Shown here one piece after another: positions 18,473-33,951 of a stretch of 64,000 nucleotides of DNA; the first letter of the stretch is position 1; the number at the start of each line of letters is the position of its first letter. This DNA comes from Methylobacillus gramineus (GTDB taxonomy: Bacteria; Pseudomonadota; Gammaproteobacteria; Burkholderiales; Methylophilaceae). The notes under the pieces were generated by a model that was not told where the DNA came from, did no database searches, and saw only the letters and a list, made by a program, of their open reading frames with translations. The DNA lies in NCBI RefSeq assembly GCF_020532675.1, contig NZ_JAJAVE010000001.1, positions 1,178,001 to 1,242,000 on the forward strand. Direction: 5' to 3'. A program made the translations under genes and the position numbers.

Positions 18473-19432
18473 TTAATGTGGGTGATGATGGTGCTCGTGG
18501 TGATGGTGCTCATGCTCATGCGCGCTTTTCTGCGTTAACCAGCAATTGGCTGAGCCGCTGTTCAGGGCCTCGGTGGTTTCCGGCTGAAGGGTCACATGAT
18601 CAATATCAAAACGCTCGTGCAGCATATGCTTGAGATTACTGAGCAAAGGATGCCAGTCCTGCATGTCATCCAGCACGACATGGGCCGAGAGTGCCGTTTT
18701 TTCAGAAGACAGGGACCAGATATGCAAGTGGTGGATTTCACGTACGTTCTGGGTAGCCGTCAACGCCTGCTGCACCGCGTTCACATCAATATGATGCGGC
18801 ACGCCTTCCATCAGTACATGCAAGACCTCTCGCAATAATCTGACGGTAGAAACCAGAATCAACAAGGAAATAAATATAGAAAGTAGTGGATCGATCGGCA
18901 TCCAGCCGGTGAAATAAATTACGGCACCTGCGATAACCGCTGCTACCGACCCCAGCAGGTCACCAAGCACATGTAGCAATGCAGCGCGGCTGTTGAGGCT
19001 GCTGTGGCCTTTATGCAGCATCCAGGCCACCACGATATTGACCAGCATGCCAATCAAGGCAATCAGCATGACCTCGGCACCTTGTACTGGTTGCGGTGTG
19101 TGCAAGCGCAGCACAGCCTCATAGATAATCCCGGCAATCACTGCGAGCATGAGCAAGGCATTGACCAGGGCCACAATCACCTCTGCCCGTACCAGGCCAA
19201 AATTATGTTTATGCGTGGCGGGTTTACGTGCAATCCAGCTCCCCAGCCAGGCCAAGCCCAATGCCAGTGCATCCGACACCATATGTCCGGCATCACCCAG
19301 CAATGCCAATGAGCCAGTCCACCAGCCGCCTATTGCCTCGACAACAGCGAATCCGGCAATCAGCAGCAGAGGCAGTAACAAACTGCTTGAGCCGCCATGT
19401 GAATGATGATGATCGTGATGATGAGTTCCCAT
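18473..19432 (-). CDS. CDF-family divalent cation exporter (ZitB/CzcD-like)
   Basis: A 319-residue cation diffusion facilitator: His-rich N-terminus (THHHDHHHSH), six transmembrane segments, the TM2 signature GSLALLGDAGHMVSDALAL with the zinc-site Asp and His residues, a matching HVLGDLLGS motif in TM5, and a cytoplasmic C-terminal domain ending in a long His/Glu-rich tail (HEHEHHHHEHHHHPH). Both His-rich ends suggest zinc handling; it exports Zn2+ and possibly Co2+ or Cd2+ in exchange for protons. Monocistronic, diverging from rlmJ. Confidence 0.93.
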   Translation of the reverse strand: MGTHHHDHHHSHGGSSSLLLPLLLIAGFAVVEAIGGWWTGSLALLGDAGHMVSDALALGLAWLGSWIARKPATHKHNFGLVRAEVIVALVNALLMLAVIAGIIYEAVLRLHTPQPVQGAEVMLIALIGMLVNIVVAWMLHKGHSSLNSRAALLHVLGDLLGSVAAVIAGAVIYFTGWMPIDPLLSIFISLLILVSTVRLLREVLHVLMEGVPHHIDVNAVQQALTATQNVREIHHLHIWSLSSEKTALSAHVVLDDMQDWHPLLSNLKHMLHERFDIDHVTLQPETTEALNSGSANCWLTQKSAHEHEHHHHEHHHHPH

Positions 19433-19607
19433 AGGGTTGTAATGCTAGCAGGCCTACCTACAATTAAAAAGCTGGATCCTTAAATATCAATGAATCTGAT
19501 GGATAAAGTGCTGTATCCAAGATCATTCTTGCTCATTTAAGGTGAAAATTCATAGTCTCTACTGCTCAGGCATCTATAATGTCGGCAATTCTTGTTGATT
19601 ACCCCAC

Positions 19608-20453
19608 ATGCTCAGTTATCGCCACGCCTTTCATGCCGGCAATCATGCCGATGTCCTCAAGCATTTTGTGCTGTCCCAAGTGCTGTCCTATGCCAGCCAG
19701 AAAGATAAGCCTTACTGGTATATCGATACCCATGCCGGTGCTGGCATGTATGCATTGGACAAAGGCTATGCCACGCAAAATGCCGAATTTTCCGAAGGGA
19801 TAGCACGACTGTGGGATGAACCTAAGCTGCCACCAGCACTGGCTGAGTTTGTCGCACAAATCAAGCAGCACAACCGCAGTGCAGACCTGAGGTATTACCC
19901 TGGCTCACCCAGTGTGGCGCAGGATTTGCTGCGTGCAGATGACAGGATGCGCCTGTTTGAGCTGCATCCCAATGATGCCAAGCTGCTACGGCAAAATTTC
20001 AAACCCGCGGGTCGCAAAGTCATGGTTGAACAGGAAGATGGCTTTGCTGGCCTCAAGGCCATACTACCGCCGCCACCGCGTCGCGCCGTGGTACTGATTG
20101 ATCCACCTTATGAAGAAAAACGGGATTACCAGCGTGTTGTAGACGCGCTGAAGGACAGCCTGGTGCGCTTTGCCACCGGGACTTACATCATCTGGTATCC
20201 ACTGCTGCAACGTCCTGAAGCGCAACAACTGCAGGACAAATTGGCCAAACTGCATCTCAAAAGCTGGCTAAACGTCAGCCTCACCATCCATACTCCCTCT
20301 CCTGAGGGATTCGGCATGCACGGCAGTGGCCTCTTTATTGCCAATCCGCCCTGGAATCTCCCTGCCACGCTGAAGGAAACCCTGCCTGTACTCGTGAAAA
20401 AACTGGGGCAGGATCAAGGGGCAAGTTATCGCCTGGAGCACCAGATTCCCTGA
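19608..20453 (+). CDS. rlmJ: 23S rRNA (adenine2030-N6)-methyltransferase
   Basis: A 281-residue RlmJ (YhiR). The N-terminus LSYRHAFHAGNHADVLKHFV is diagnostic, and the class I methyltransferase fold has DTHAGAGMYAL for SAM binding and the catalytic VLIDPPYE (DPPY) motif. The HTH-like insert is normal for the family. It methylates A2030 of 23S rRNA before ribosome assembly. Single gene, diverging from the cation exporter. Confidence 0.95.
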   Translation: MLSYRHAFHAGNHADVLKHFVLSQVLSYASQKDKPYWYIDTHAGAGMYALDKGYATQNAEFSEGIARLWDEPKLPPALAEFVAQIKQHNRSADLRYYPGSPSVAQDLLRADDRMRLFELHPNDAKLLRQNFKPAGRKVMVEQEDGFAGLKAILPPPPRRAVVLIDPPYEEKRDYQRVVDALKDSLVRFATGTYIIWYPLLQRPEAQQLQDKLAKLHLKSWLNVSLTIHTPSPEGFGMHGSGLFIANPPWNLPATLKETLPVLVKKLGQDQGASYRLEHQIP

Positions 20454-20518
20454 GCCAAAACCAGTTCATATTCTCCACTGAATTTACATTTGATCGTTTA
20501 GCAAGAAAGGAAGCACAC

Positions 20519-21055
20519 ATGCAACAACCATCCCGCAGCAAAATGGGCCCTCTCAGCGCCATCCTGTTTGGTAGCCGCTGGCTGCAACTCCCGCTTTACC
20601 TGGGCCTGATCGTTGCCCAAATCGTCTATGTCATCCACTTCATGAAAGAACTCTTTCACCTGATTGAAAGACTGCCACAACTGCATGAAGCCGACATCAT
20701 GCTCATGGTGCTGGGCCTGATTGACGTCGTGATGATTTCCAACCTGCTGATCATGGTGATCATTGGTGGCTACGAGACCTTCGTCTCCCGCCTCAACCTC
20801 AATGGCCATCCAGACGAACCAGACTGGCTTTCCCACGTCAACGCCAACCTGCTCAAGGTCAAGCTCGCGATGTCCATCATCGGCATTTCATCCATCCACT
20901 TGCTGAAAACCTTCATCAACGTCGAGAACCTGGATGACAAAACCCTGATCTGGCAAACGGTCATCCATATGGCCTTCATCGCCTCTGCTGTTTCCATCGC
21001 CTGGATAGACCGCATCATGGCGCATTCTGATGGCGCTCACCACAACAAGCATTAA
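20519..21055 (+). CDS. UPF0114/YqhA-family inner-membrane protein
   Basis: A 178-residue protein with about three or four membrane segments. The start GSRWLQLPLYLGLIVAQIVY, LIDVVMISNLLIMVIIGGYE and AMSIIGISSIHLLKTFIN are characteristic of the UPF0114 (TIGR00645) family. Function is unknown; some homologues lie near redox or transport genes. SD AAGAAAGGAAG lies upstream. Monocistronic, followed by a clear terminator. Confidence 0.9.
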   Translation: MQQPSRSKMGPLSAILFGSRWLQLPLYLGLIVAQIVYVIHFMKELFHLIERLPQLHEADIMLMVLGLIDVVMISNLLIMVIIGGYETFVSRLNLNGHPDEPDWLSHVNANLLKVKLAMSIIGISSIHLLKTFINVENLDDKTLIWQTVIHMAFIASAVSIAWIDRIMAHSDGAHHNKH

Positions 21056-21069
21056 GCAATCAGCACAAT

Positions 21070-21098
21070 AAAAAAGCCGCATCATGCGGCTTTTTTAT
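21070..21098. terminator. Bidirectional Rho-independent terminator
   Basis: Stem AAAAAAGCCGC (21070-21080) with GCGGCTTTTTT (21086-21096), five-base loop, A and T tracts on the two sides. It lies between convergent genes and serves both. Confidence 0.94.
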
Positions 21099-21113
21099 TG
21101 TCGATTCAGGCTA

Positions 21114-21629
21114 TTAATCTTGCGCCTGACCGTCAACAAAGGTTTTTCTCAACCAGTCACCCATCAGGGCTTTTTCATGCCGCATGGTATCTGTGCTACT
21201 GGGCTGCATGCTCAACATATAGTTAAGATTACCCAGACTCTCCTCCCCTGCTTTGAGCACTGAACCATCAGCACCCTGCAAGCGATAACTCAATACAATA
21301 CGGGGCGGGTAAATATGCTTCATCATGCGTATGTCATTGCCAGGGGTATTCCATGGCTCGAAAGCCCCAGCCATATCGACATCCCGGATAGAGATCGTCA
21401 ACTGCTCGCCCTCTCTCAAATAACGCCCAGCCTGCCGCATAATATGTTTACTCAGTTGATCCAGATAGCTGCTATTAGGTGGTCCATGATCAGTGCTGGA
21501 AATATCAGTGAATTTCTCGGGCTGGATATACTCGACCTGAACGGGAGGCCTGGGTATCTCATCACTCAACACAGAAGAGATTGAGACCAGTATTAACAAT
21601 ACCCCAGCAGCGTAACGCAAGACTGTCAT
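21114..21629 (-). CDS. DUF3016-domain exported protein
   Basis: A 171-residue protein with an N-terminal signal peptide (about residues 1-22). It matches DUF3016: VEYIQPEKFTDI, then SIRDVDMAGAFEPWN, DIRMMKHIYPPRIVLSY and SLGNLNYML. The family is periplasmic and uncharacterised. Its ATG overlaps by four bases (ATGA) the stop of a 48-codon frame at 21626-21772, which suggests translational coupling to a small upstream gene. Confidence 0.85.
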   Translation of the reverse strand: MTVLRYAAGVLLILVSISSVLSDEIPRPPVQVEYIQPEKFTDISSTDHGPPNSSYLDQLSKHIMRQAGRYLREGEQLTISIRDVDMAGAFEPWNTPGNDIRMMKHIYPPRIVLSYRLQGADGSVLKAGEESLGNLNYMLSMQPSSTDTMRHEKALMGDWLRKTFVDGQAQD

Positions 21630-21772
21630 CCCAATATCTCCGCAGATTGATTTCTGGTAAAGACCTTGCCCCGGCGAAACAATTCATTTTGGATGTGTAA
21701 GGCGTCTATGCAGCGAGGGAATTCAAGTCGTTGATCCATCATTTGCACGCAATGGCTATATGCACCGCGCAT
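21626..21772 (-). CDS. Possible small protein coupled to the DUF3016 gene
   Basis: A 48-codon frame on the minus strand starting MRGAYSHCVQMMDQR and ending GKVFTRNQSAEILG. Its TGA overlaps the ATG of the DUF3016 gene (ATGA), the arrangement of coupled genes. It has only a weak ribosome site (GAG nine bases before the ATG) and no recognisable domain. The alternative is an untranslated leader that is open by chance. Confidence 0.35.
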   Translation of the reverse strand: MRGAYSHCVQMMDQRLEFPRCIDALHIQNELFRRGKVFTRNQSAEILG

Positions 21773-21825
21773 GGATTACTCGTTGCTCTCTAAATTTTAA
21801 AGATATAAAACCCATGGGTATCTAA

Positions 21826-21857
21826 AAAAACAGGCCGCTTTTCGCGGCCTGTTTGTA
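21826..21857 (-). terminator. Terminator of acnB
   Basis: Stem AAACAGGCCGC (21828-21838) with GCGGCCTGTTT (21844-21854), five-base loop, with a longer A tract at 21824-21830 that becomes the U tract of the minus-strand transcript. It lies about 30 bases past the acnB stop. Confidence 0.9.
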
Positions 21858-21884
21858 GGCTACCTTAAATAAGAAAGAACCCTC

Positions 21885-24452
21885 TTAACTTGCCACTTCC
21901 GCAATCGGGATGATTTTCTTGGTGTACTCAGGCATTTGGTCAAAATTCAGGTACTTGTAGATACTCTCTGAATTCTTGGTCAGTTTGTCGCCCACAGTCT
22001 CCAGATACTCAGTCCGGCTAGGCAGACGTCCCAATCGTGCACACACCGCGGCCAACTCAGCCGAGCCTAGGTAAACACGTGCATCCTTGCCCATGCGATT
22101 ATCAAAGTTACGCGTGCTGGTTGAAAACACGGTCGCTTTGTCCGCCACCCGTGCCTGGTTCCCCATACACAGGGAGCAACCTGGTATTTCAGTCCGTGCG
22201 CCCGCTACCCCAAACACGGAATAGACACCTTCATCCCGCAGCTGCGACTCATCCATCCGCGTCGGCGGTGCAATCCACAAGCGAGTGGGAATATTGCCTG
22301 CGCCTTCCAGCACTTTGGCAGCAGCACGATAGTGACCGATATTGGTCATGCAGCTACCGATAAATACCTCGTCCACTTTGTCGCCTTCCACTGCGGACAG
22401 TGGCTTGATGTCATCAGGGTCATTGGGGCAAGCCACCAGTGGCTCAGTGACTTCATTGAGGTCGATTTCAAGTACATAGGCATATTCCGCATCCGCATCA
22501 GGCTGCAGTAGTTGTGGATCAGCCAGCCAGGCTTCCATGGACTCAATCCGGCGCTTCAGGGTACGTGCATCCTCATATCCGTTATCTATCATGTTCTGCA
22601 TGAGTACGATATTGGACTTGAGGAACTCAATCACAGGCTCCTTGTTGAGATGCACGGTACAGCCATTGGCTGAACGCTCGGCAGAGGCATCGGCAAACTC
22701 AAACGCCTGCTCTACCTTGAGGTCTGGCAAACCTTCAATCTCAAGAATCCGACCGTTGAAGACGTTTTTCTTGCCCTGTTTGCCGACTGTCAGCTCACCC
22801 TTCTGGATAGCCGCATAGGGGATCGCATTCACTAGGTCACGCAAGGTAATGCCAGGCTGCATTTCACCCTTGAATCGCACCAATACAGACTCCGGCATAT
22901 CCAGCGGCATCGCACCCATGGCTGCGGCAAAGGCCACCAGGCCAGAGCCAGCCGGAAAGGAAATTCCTATCGGGAAGCGAGTATGAGAATCACCCCCGGT
23001 ACCCACGGTATCAGGCAGGATGAGACGGTTAAGCCAGGAGTGAATCACGCCATCACCCGGCCGCAGGCTTACGCCACCTCGGCTGGAAATAAATTCAGGC
23101 AGGCTGTGTTGCAGCTTGATATCGACAGGCTTTGGATAAGCTGCGGTATGGCAGAAACTTTGCATGACCAGATCTGACGAGAACCCCAGGCATGCCAATT
23201 CTTTTAATTCATCACGCGTCATGGCACCGGTGGTGTCTTGCGAGCCGACAGTGGTGATCTTGGGTTCGCAATAAGTACCAGGGCGAACGCCCGTACCTTC
23301 CGGCAAACCACAAGCACGGCCCACCATTTTTTGCGCCAGGGTATAGCCCTTGCCTGTATCTTCGGGAGCAATCGGGTGTATGAATAGCGTGGAAGGCTCA
23401 AGCCCAAGCAACTGACGGGCATTGGTCGTCAAGCCGCGCCCTACGATCAGGGGAATACGCCCACCAGCACGCACTTCATCCGGCATGGTCAATGGTGCCA
23501 GGGTAAAGCTGGAAATCTCGACGCCCTGTTCAGTGAACACCTTGCCATCATAAGGACGGACCACAATCACGTCCCCGGTATTCATGGCACTCACATCACA
23601 CTGGATAGGCAATGCACCTGAGTCTTCCGCCGTATTAAAGAAAATAGGCGCAATTTTGCCGCCCAGCACCACACCACTCGTGCGTTTGTTTGGAATAAAC
23701 GGGATATCATTGCCCATGTGCCATTGCACGGAGTTGATGGCAGATTTACGCGAAGAGCCAGTACCAACCACATCGCCCACGTAGGCCAATGGCAAACCCT
23801 TCTGCTTCAGGGTTTCTATGGTGGTGAGGCCATCAGGCATCTTGTTCACCAGCATGGCCTTGGCATGTAATGGAATATCCGGGCGTGACCAGGCTTCCTG
23901 TGCAGGTGACAAGTCATCCGTGTTGGTTTCACCATCCACCTTGAACACCACCAGACGCATTTCCGCTGGCAATACAGGCCGACTGGTAAACCACTCACCC
24001 TCAGCCCAGGACTCAATCAACTGCCTAGCGTAAGTGTTACCCGCCTTCATCTTCTCCGCCACATCATGAAAAGCATCAAACATCAGGATGGTATGAGACA
24101 GCGCCTTGACCACATATTCAGCCAAGGGAGTATCCAGCAAGGACACCAGGGCCTGAACGTTATAACCACCCAGCATGGTGCCCAGCAACTCAACGGCTCG
24201 CTGAGGGGAGACTAATGGGGAACTTGCCACATTTTTGGCAACATCAGAGAGAAAGGCAGCCTTGACATAAGCAGCCTGATCCACCCCGGCAGGAACACGG
24301 TTTTCCAGCAAATCCACCAGATAAGCCTCTTCCCCAGCGGGTGGGTTTTTCAGGAGCTCAACCAGAGATGCAGTTTGTTCTGTATCAAGTGGTAGCGGGG
24401 GCAGGCCTTGCGCAGTGCGCTCGGCTACATGATTTCGGTAAGCAGTTAGCAT
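21885..24452 (-). CDS. acnB: Bifunctional aconitate hydratase 2 / 2-methylisocitrate dehydratase
   Basis: An 855-residue AcnB, starting with the HEAT-like helical domain ([21 protein letters not shown]) that marks AcnB rather than AcnA. The swivel domain precedes the catalytic core, as in AcnB. [4Fe-4S] ligand motifs include [13 protein letters not shown] and [13 protein letters not shown] near the C-terminus, and [12 protein letters not shown] is the substrate region. It interconverts citrate and isocitrate. Monocistronic, with a 271-base upstream gap and a strong terminator. Confidence 0.97.
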   Translation of the reverse strand: MLTAYRNHVAERTAQGLPPLPLDTEQTASLVELLKNPPAGEEAYLVDLLENRVPAGVDQAAYVKAAFLSDVAKNVASSPLVSPQRAVELLGTMLGGYNVQALVSLLDTPLAEYVVKALSHTILMFDAFHDVAEKMKAGNTYARQLIESWAEGEWFTSRPVLPAEMRLVVFKVDGETNTDDLSPAQEAWSRPDIPLHAKAMLVNKMPDGLTTIETLKQKGLPLAYVGDVVGTGSSRKSAINSVQWHMGNDIPFIPNKRTSGVVLGGKIAPIFFNTAEDSGALPIQCDVSAMNTGDVIVVRPYDGKVFTEQGVEISSFTLAPLTMPDEVRAGGRIPLIVGRGLTTNARQLLGLEPSTLFIHPIAPEDTGKGYTLAQKMVGRACGLPEGTGVRPGTYCEPKITTVGSQDTTGAMTRDELKELACLGFSSDLVMQSFCHTAAYPKPVDIKLQHSLPEFISSRGGVSLRPGDGVIHSWLNRLILPDTVGTGGDSHTRFPIGISFPAGSGLVAFAAAMGAMPLDMPESVLVRFKGEMQPGITLRDLVNAIPYAAIQKGELTVGKQGKKNVFNGRILEIEGLPDLKVEQAFEFADASAERSANGCTVHLNKEPVIEFLKSNIVLMQNMIDNGYEDARTLKRRIESMEAWLADPQLLQPDADAEYAYVLEIDLNEVTEPLVACPNDPDDIKPLSAVEGDKVDEVFIGSCMTNIGHYRAAAKVLEGAGNIPTRLWIAPPTRMDESQLRDEGVYSVFGVAGARTEIPGCSLCMGNQARVADKATVFSTSTRNFDNRMGKDARVYLGSAELAAVCARLGRLPSRTEYLETVGDKLTKNSESIYKYLNFDQMPEYTKKIIPIAEVAS

Positions 24453-24676
24453 GGTTTTCCATCAGTTCTTGATTGCGATAGGTAGCTAAAACAGCGCGAT
24501 GGCAATTGTTGGCAAGCGTATTGGAATACGCATTCGCTACCACTAATACAGTGGGAGTGGCAGCTCCACTCCAGCACGTACATGACCCAGCAGCTGTTTC
24601 ACACGACCTTAAGATTGAATTATACAACTTTGCAGCAGGCTTATAAAACGCCAGTCACAGGAAGCATGCAATGAAT

Positions 24677-24696
24677 ATGCCTGTTATTACAGGCAT
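24677..24696 (-). terminator. Weak hairpin upstream of acnB, after the EF-hand gene
   Basis: ATGCCTG (24677-24683) and CAGGCAT (24690-24696) form a 7-bp stem with a six-base loop, without a good T tract. It lies about 30 bases after the EF-hand gene stop and could end that transcript or be part of the acnB leader. The rest of 24453-24723 shows nothing else I can name. Confidence 0.35.
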
Positions 24697-24723
24697 TTAT
24701 GAGAATGAATCTTGTTACCGGAA

Positions 24724-24996
24724 TTAATAGAATGATCGGGCAAATGGCGTACCACAACTTTTACCCTTGGCGGACGCCTCCAGGCTATCCATGACTTCCT
24801 GCTCATAATCCTTGCCATGCCTGATTTCAAGGTAAGCACGCAACTCGTACACGGTCACCTGACCATCGTTATCCATATCCATCGCGCGCAGGTTCTGCTC
24901 TACTGTTGGATAAGCTGGCGCATCGGCTGCATGCGCCCATGGCTGCATGCAGCACATCATGCCAAACATCATTAATCGGACAATGATCCGGCTCAT
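24724..24996 (-). CDS. Small exported EF-hand protein
   Basis: A 90-residue protein with a signal peptide (RIIVRLMMFGMMCCMQPWAHA) and one canonical EF-hand loop at 40-51, DMDNDGQVTVYE, with Asp40, Asp42, Asp44 and Glu51 as Ca2+ ligands. A second, incomplete hand may follow, but the sequence ends soon after in GKSCGTPF. I chose the ATG at 24996 because AAGG lies at the right distance; earlier in-frame ATGs have no ribosome site. Likely a periplasmic calcium-binding protein of unknown role. Confidence 0.7.
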   Translation of the reverse strand: MSRIIVRLMMFGMMCCMQPWAHAADAPAYPTVEQNLRAMDMDNDGQVTVYELRAYLEIRHGKDYEQEVMDSLEASAKGKSCGTPFARSFY

Positions 24997-25181
24997 ACTG
25001 AACCTTGTAGCTAAAAGACTGGTCATGATGGTCTGCAGTTTTATCCTGAACCTGCGTTTCAAAAACGGTAAAGGCGAGCCGCAATGATGGAGAACTCCGT
25101 CAATTATGCGCCAAATAGTGGCTTGAGGCGCACATGTTTGGCGCATGGATGCAACATTTGAGACAAATAATACATCCCTGA

Positions 25182-28478
<3,297 letters not shown>

Positions 28479-28479
<1 letters not shown>

Positions 28480-31400
28480 TGCTGCAACGACTCATCCTCG
28501 TCTGGCTGCTATGGCTGGCAGTCCCGGCATGGGCGGATATCCAGGTGGATTCCAGCTTGCAGGACCTGAGCTATGACGCAGGCAGCATGCAATTGAACCT
28601 GGAACAATTCGATTCCAAGGTGCGCATGCTGCCCACACTGGATGGGCGTGTGCTGGTGGAACGCCTGCACGCACAGCGCCTGGTGATTACCATGAAGCCC
28701 AAGCCCGAGGCCTCGTCCACCATACCCGCACTTCCTGCTCCAGGAGAAACCCCTGCCCCGGCAGGCCTGCCGGAGAAAATCAACCTGCCCTTCCCGATCA
28801 GGGTAGATCAGGCTGCTATTGACGAGATCATCATTGTCTCAGGCAGTACACGCCATGTATTGCATCATGTCACCCTGAACCTGGAAGCTGATACAAAAAA
28901 ACTCAACCTGGAGCTGGTGCGTGCGGAAACCCCCTGGGGCGATATCCAGGCCATGTTATCGCTGGTCAACAGCAAACCCTATCCCCTGGCTGGCCATATT
29001 CATGTCAAACAGGTGCGCGGCGGCATGCCTTATGAGCTCAATTCAGTACTGTCCGGTGATTTACTGGCACTCAGATTTGACATGAGCAATCTGTTTGCCA
29101 TGCAGCAAGGCTTGCCTGCCATGGTATCCGTTGATAGCGGCCTCCAGTCGGCGGGTAAACTGGATATCCATGGCGAGCTGGGCTTGGAAGGTGACTTCCC
29201 GCTCAAGTTACGCGTGGCATTAAGAGACCTCAATCCCGGACAGCTGGGTCAGTCCACCCAGGCTAATCTGGGTTTTGACCTGGCGCTAGATGGCAAACTC
29301 ATGCCAGAGCCAGACCTGCGACTTCAATTGAATACCCACAACAGTCGCTGGCGAGGCCAGGCCTTAAATGCGGATGCCAACATTCATCTATTAGGTAATC
29401 TATTGAATGAGCTCGTGGTCAAGGCTGATCTGGGCGGCAATACTTTTTCTGCCAATGGGAGCTTGGGAAAGAGCGACAGCAAGCTGGACTGGCAGGCCGA
29501 CTTTGCCAACCTTGGCGTACTGGGGCCGGCATTTGGTGGCAAAACCAATGCACGCGGCAGCCTGAGTGGCAGTATGGATACACTCTCAGCCCAATTCCAG
29601 CTTCTGGCAGAAAACCTGCGTCTACCCGGCAATATCAGTGCTCGTAAGCTGGAAGGCAATGGAACCCTGGACTCGGCCGGGGCAGGCACATTACAAGCCA
29701 CAATCAATGCGCAGGGATTGCGACTGCAACAAGGCAGCTTCATCGATGGCAAATTAATGCTGAGTGGCAATCGCCAGCAACACCAGATTTCCCTTCAGGC
29801 CAACGGCACCGGCCTGGAATTAATCAGCGTGCTGACTGGTGGCTTTGACGCCAATGGCGGCTGGGCGGGACAATTGAAACAGCTGGATTACAAGTCCGAT
29901 GTGCCCGTCAGCCTTCCGGCCCCTGCTCCTATCAGTTATGACGATGAAAATGGCCTGCTGGTTGAAAATCTGGCGCTACAATTCAAACAGGGCCGTATCA
30001 CCTTAGAATCCTTGCAAAGCACGGCACAAGGATTAATTACACGAGGAAAAATATCTCAACTGGCCCTGCATGACATTCCCCCCGCCCTGTTCTCATTACC
30101 GGGCAACCTCAAGGGTAACCCGGTATTTTCTGGCCATTGGAATATCCGGGCCGAAGATGCCCTGAATGGTGAAATATCACTCTGGCGTGAATCCGGCGAC
30201 CTTGCAGTCGTAACCGAAGGTCAAGCTGACAAGCCACTCGGCTTGCAAACCGTCAAGCTGGGCCTGACCATGCAAGAAAACCAGCTGCAATTGCAGGCCA
30301 GCATCAATGGCAGCCAGTTTGGCCATGTCACGGCTAACGCCAGTACCACCATCAACAAGAACGATACTGGATTTGAACTGGCAAGCAGCGCGCCCTTGCA
30401 AGCTGAAATCCACGCCCAGCTTTCCACCTTGGCCTGGCTTCCCGTACCAGAAGTCCAGGCCGATGGACAAATGGACATAGCCATTCAAGCTAGCGGCCAG
30501 CTGGGTAATCCAGACCTGCAAGGCTATATCCGCGGCAGCAACCTGGCACTGGGCCTGCCTGCCGAAGGTGTTAGCCTGACCCAGGGCAGACTCAACGCAA
30601 AACTCAGTGGAGACAAGCTACAACTCAACGAACTGCGCTTCACCGGTGGAGAAGGCAGCCTCAGTGCCAGTGGCGAGATCAGCCTTAATCAAGGCAAACC
30701 TGCTGTAGATATTGCCTGGGTTCTGGACAACTTCACTGCAGCCAAACGCACGGATCGCCTGCTGGTACTTCAAGGCAACGCCAGAACCACCATGAAGGAT
30801 CATGTGCTTGATGTATCGGGCGATCTGCGCGTGGTTCGTGGCCTGATAGAACTGGCCGGAGAAGGTGCGCCGCAACTGGGTGACGATGTCGTTGTGGTTG
30901 GCCTCGAACGCGAGGAGGAAGAGTCACCGCTACAATTCAATATCTCAGGCCTCAAGATCAACCTCGGGGATGAAGTGATCGGCATCATCGACACCAACAA
31001 GCAATTCCTCATGCGCGGACGTGGCCTGGACGGCTACCTCACAGGCATACTCACCCTCTCAGGCATGGTACCCAACAGCCTGCGGGCAGAAGGTTCCATC
31101 CGCGTGGGTGGCACTTACATGGCGTATGGGCAGATACTAAACATAGAAAAAGGCATCATCAATTTCAGCGGCCCGATTGATAACCCTGGACTCAACATCA
31201 GCGCCATGCGTGACAACCAGACCGTGAAAGCCGGTGTGGAAATTACCGGCAATGCGCTGATGCCGACGGTCAAACTGGTCTCCACTCCCAATGTGCCAGA
31301 TAGCGACAAGCTTTCCTGGCTGGTGCTGGGCCATGGCATGGACCAAGCAGGAAAAAGTGAATTTGCCATGCTCTCACTGGCCGCGGGAGCCTTGTTATCG

Positions 31401-31667
31401 CAAGGTCAGTCGGTTCCCCTGCAAACCAGAATGGCACGTGCTGCCGGCCTGGATAGCTTCAGCATCGGCGGGAGCGATGTGCAAAGCTCCAGCGTCAACT
31501 TTGGCAAACGGCTGTCATCCAAACTTTACCTGAGCTATGAAAAAAGCCTGACTGGCCTGCTGAATGTCGCCAAGCTCACATATGCCATCACCAAACGCTG
31601 GTCTGTAGTTTCACAGGCCGGTTCTGAAAGTGCGGTAGATGTGTTATACACATTCAGGTTCAAATAA
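28479..31667 (+). CDS. tamB: Translocation and assembly module subunit TamB
   Basis: A 1062-residue AsmA/TamB-like protein: N-terminal membrane anchor or signal (RLILVWLLWLAVPAWA), a very long middle of short beta repeats forming the hydrophobic-groove superhelix, and the conserved C-terminal DUF490 domain (GILTLSGMVPNSLRAEGSIRV region, VSTPNVPDSDKLSWLVLG, ending in DVLYTFRFK). It spans the periplasm and works with TamA in outer-membrane biogenesis, and is also implicated in phospholipid transport. The ATG overlaps the tamA stop by one base, so the pair is coupled. Confidence 0.94.
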
Positions 31668-31688
31668 TTGACTGAAAAGGAGCGCAGC

Positions 31689-33118
<1,430 letters not shown>

Positions 33119-33195
33119 TGCAAACTTTACCGACTTGAGAAATATTTTTATGCCATTGTGGCAACGCTGGCAGCAAAAGCGTATCTCGACTCGGT

Positions 33196-33201
33196 TATAA
33201 T
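33196..33201 (+). promoter_or_regulatory. Perfect -10 box directly before surE
   Basis: TATAAT at 33196-33201 would start transcription at or within a base or two of the surE ATG (33208). No good -35 box is visible at the usual distance (33173-33178 is A-rich), so strength is uncertain. Confidence 0.45.
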
Positions 33202-33207
33202 AAAAAA

Positions 33208-33951
33208 ATGCGTATCCTACTTTCCAATGACGATGGCTACTTTGCCCCCGGCCTGAATATTCTGGCTGAACATTTGTCAAAAATCGCGGATATCGTTGTT
33301 GTTGCGCCTGAGCGTGACCGCAGCGGTGCCAGCAACTCCCTCACCCTAGACCGGCCACTGTCGGTGCACAAAGCCAGCAATGGTTTCTACTACGTTAATG
33401 GCACGCCAACGGACTGTGTCCATCTGGCGGTGACAGGCTTGCTTGATCAATTGCCTGACATGATCATCTCGGGCATCAATGACGGTGCCAATATGGGCGA
33501 TGACACCATATACTCTGGCACGGTAGCCGCCGCCACCGAGGGCTTTCTGCTAGGTATTCCATCTTTTGCCGTATCAATGTCACGCCACGGTGTTCAGCAT
33601 TTTGAAACTGCCGCCAAGTTCATGGTTGGACTGGTGCAACGTTACGAGAAAGATCGCTTCCCTCCGCCTGTGTTACTTAATATCAATGTACCGGATGTCC
33701 CTTATGAAGACCTGCAAGGTACTGAGGTCACCCGCCTTGGCAAGCGCCACAAGGCTGAGCCGGTGATCAAGTCCACCACGCCCCGCGGCCAGACTGTATA
33801 TTGGATAGGCCCGGCTGGCAGTGCCCAGGATTCGGGTGAAGGCACAGACTTCAATGCCATCAACAATAATCGCATATCGATTACCCCCTTACAGATAGAT
33901 CTCACGCAGTACGCCCAACGCGAACAGGTCAAGAACTGGCTCGCGCAATAA
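33208..33951 (+). CDS. surE: 5'/3'-nucleotidase SurE
   Basis: A 247-residue Sur[20 protein letters not shown] with the metal-binding [17 protein letters not shown], and [25 protein letters not shown]. It dephosphorylates nucleoside monophosphates and short polyphosphate. The conserved N-terminus fixes the ATG at 33208, yet there is no SD; instead TATAAT (33196-33201) lies six bases before the ATG, which suggests a leaderless mRNA. First gene of surE-pcm-nlpD, the standard order in proteobacteria. Confidence 0.96.
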   Translation: MRILLSNDDGYFAPGLNILAEHLSKIADIVVVAPERDRSGASNSLTLDRPLSVHKASNGFYYVNGTPTDCVHLAVTGLLDQLPDMIISGINDGANMGDDTIYSGTVAAATEGFLLGIPSFAVSMSRHGVQHFETAAKFMVGLVQRYEKDRFPPPVLLNINVPDVPYEDLQGTEVTRLGKRHKAEPVIKSTTPRGQTVYWIGPAGSAQDSGEGTDFNAINNNRISITPLQIDLTQYAQREQVKNWLAQ

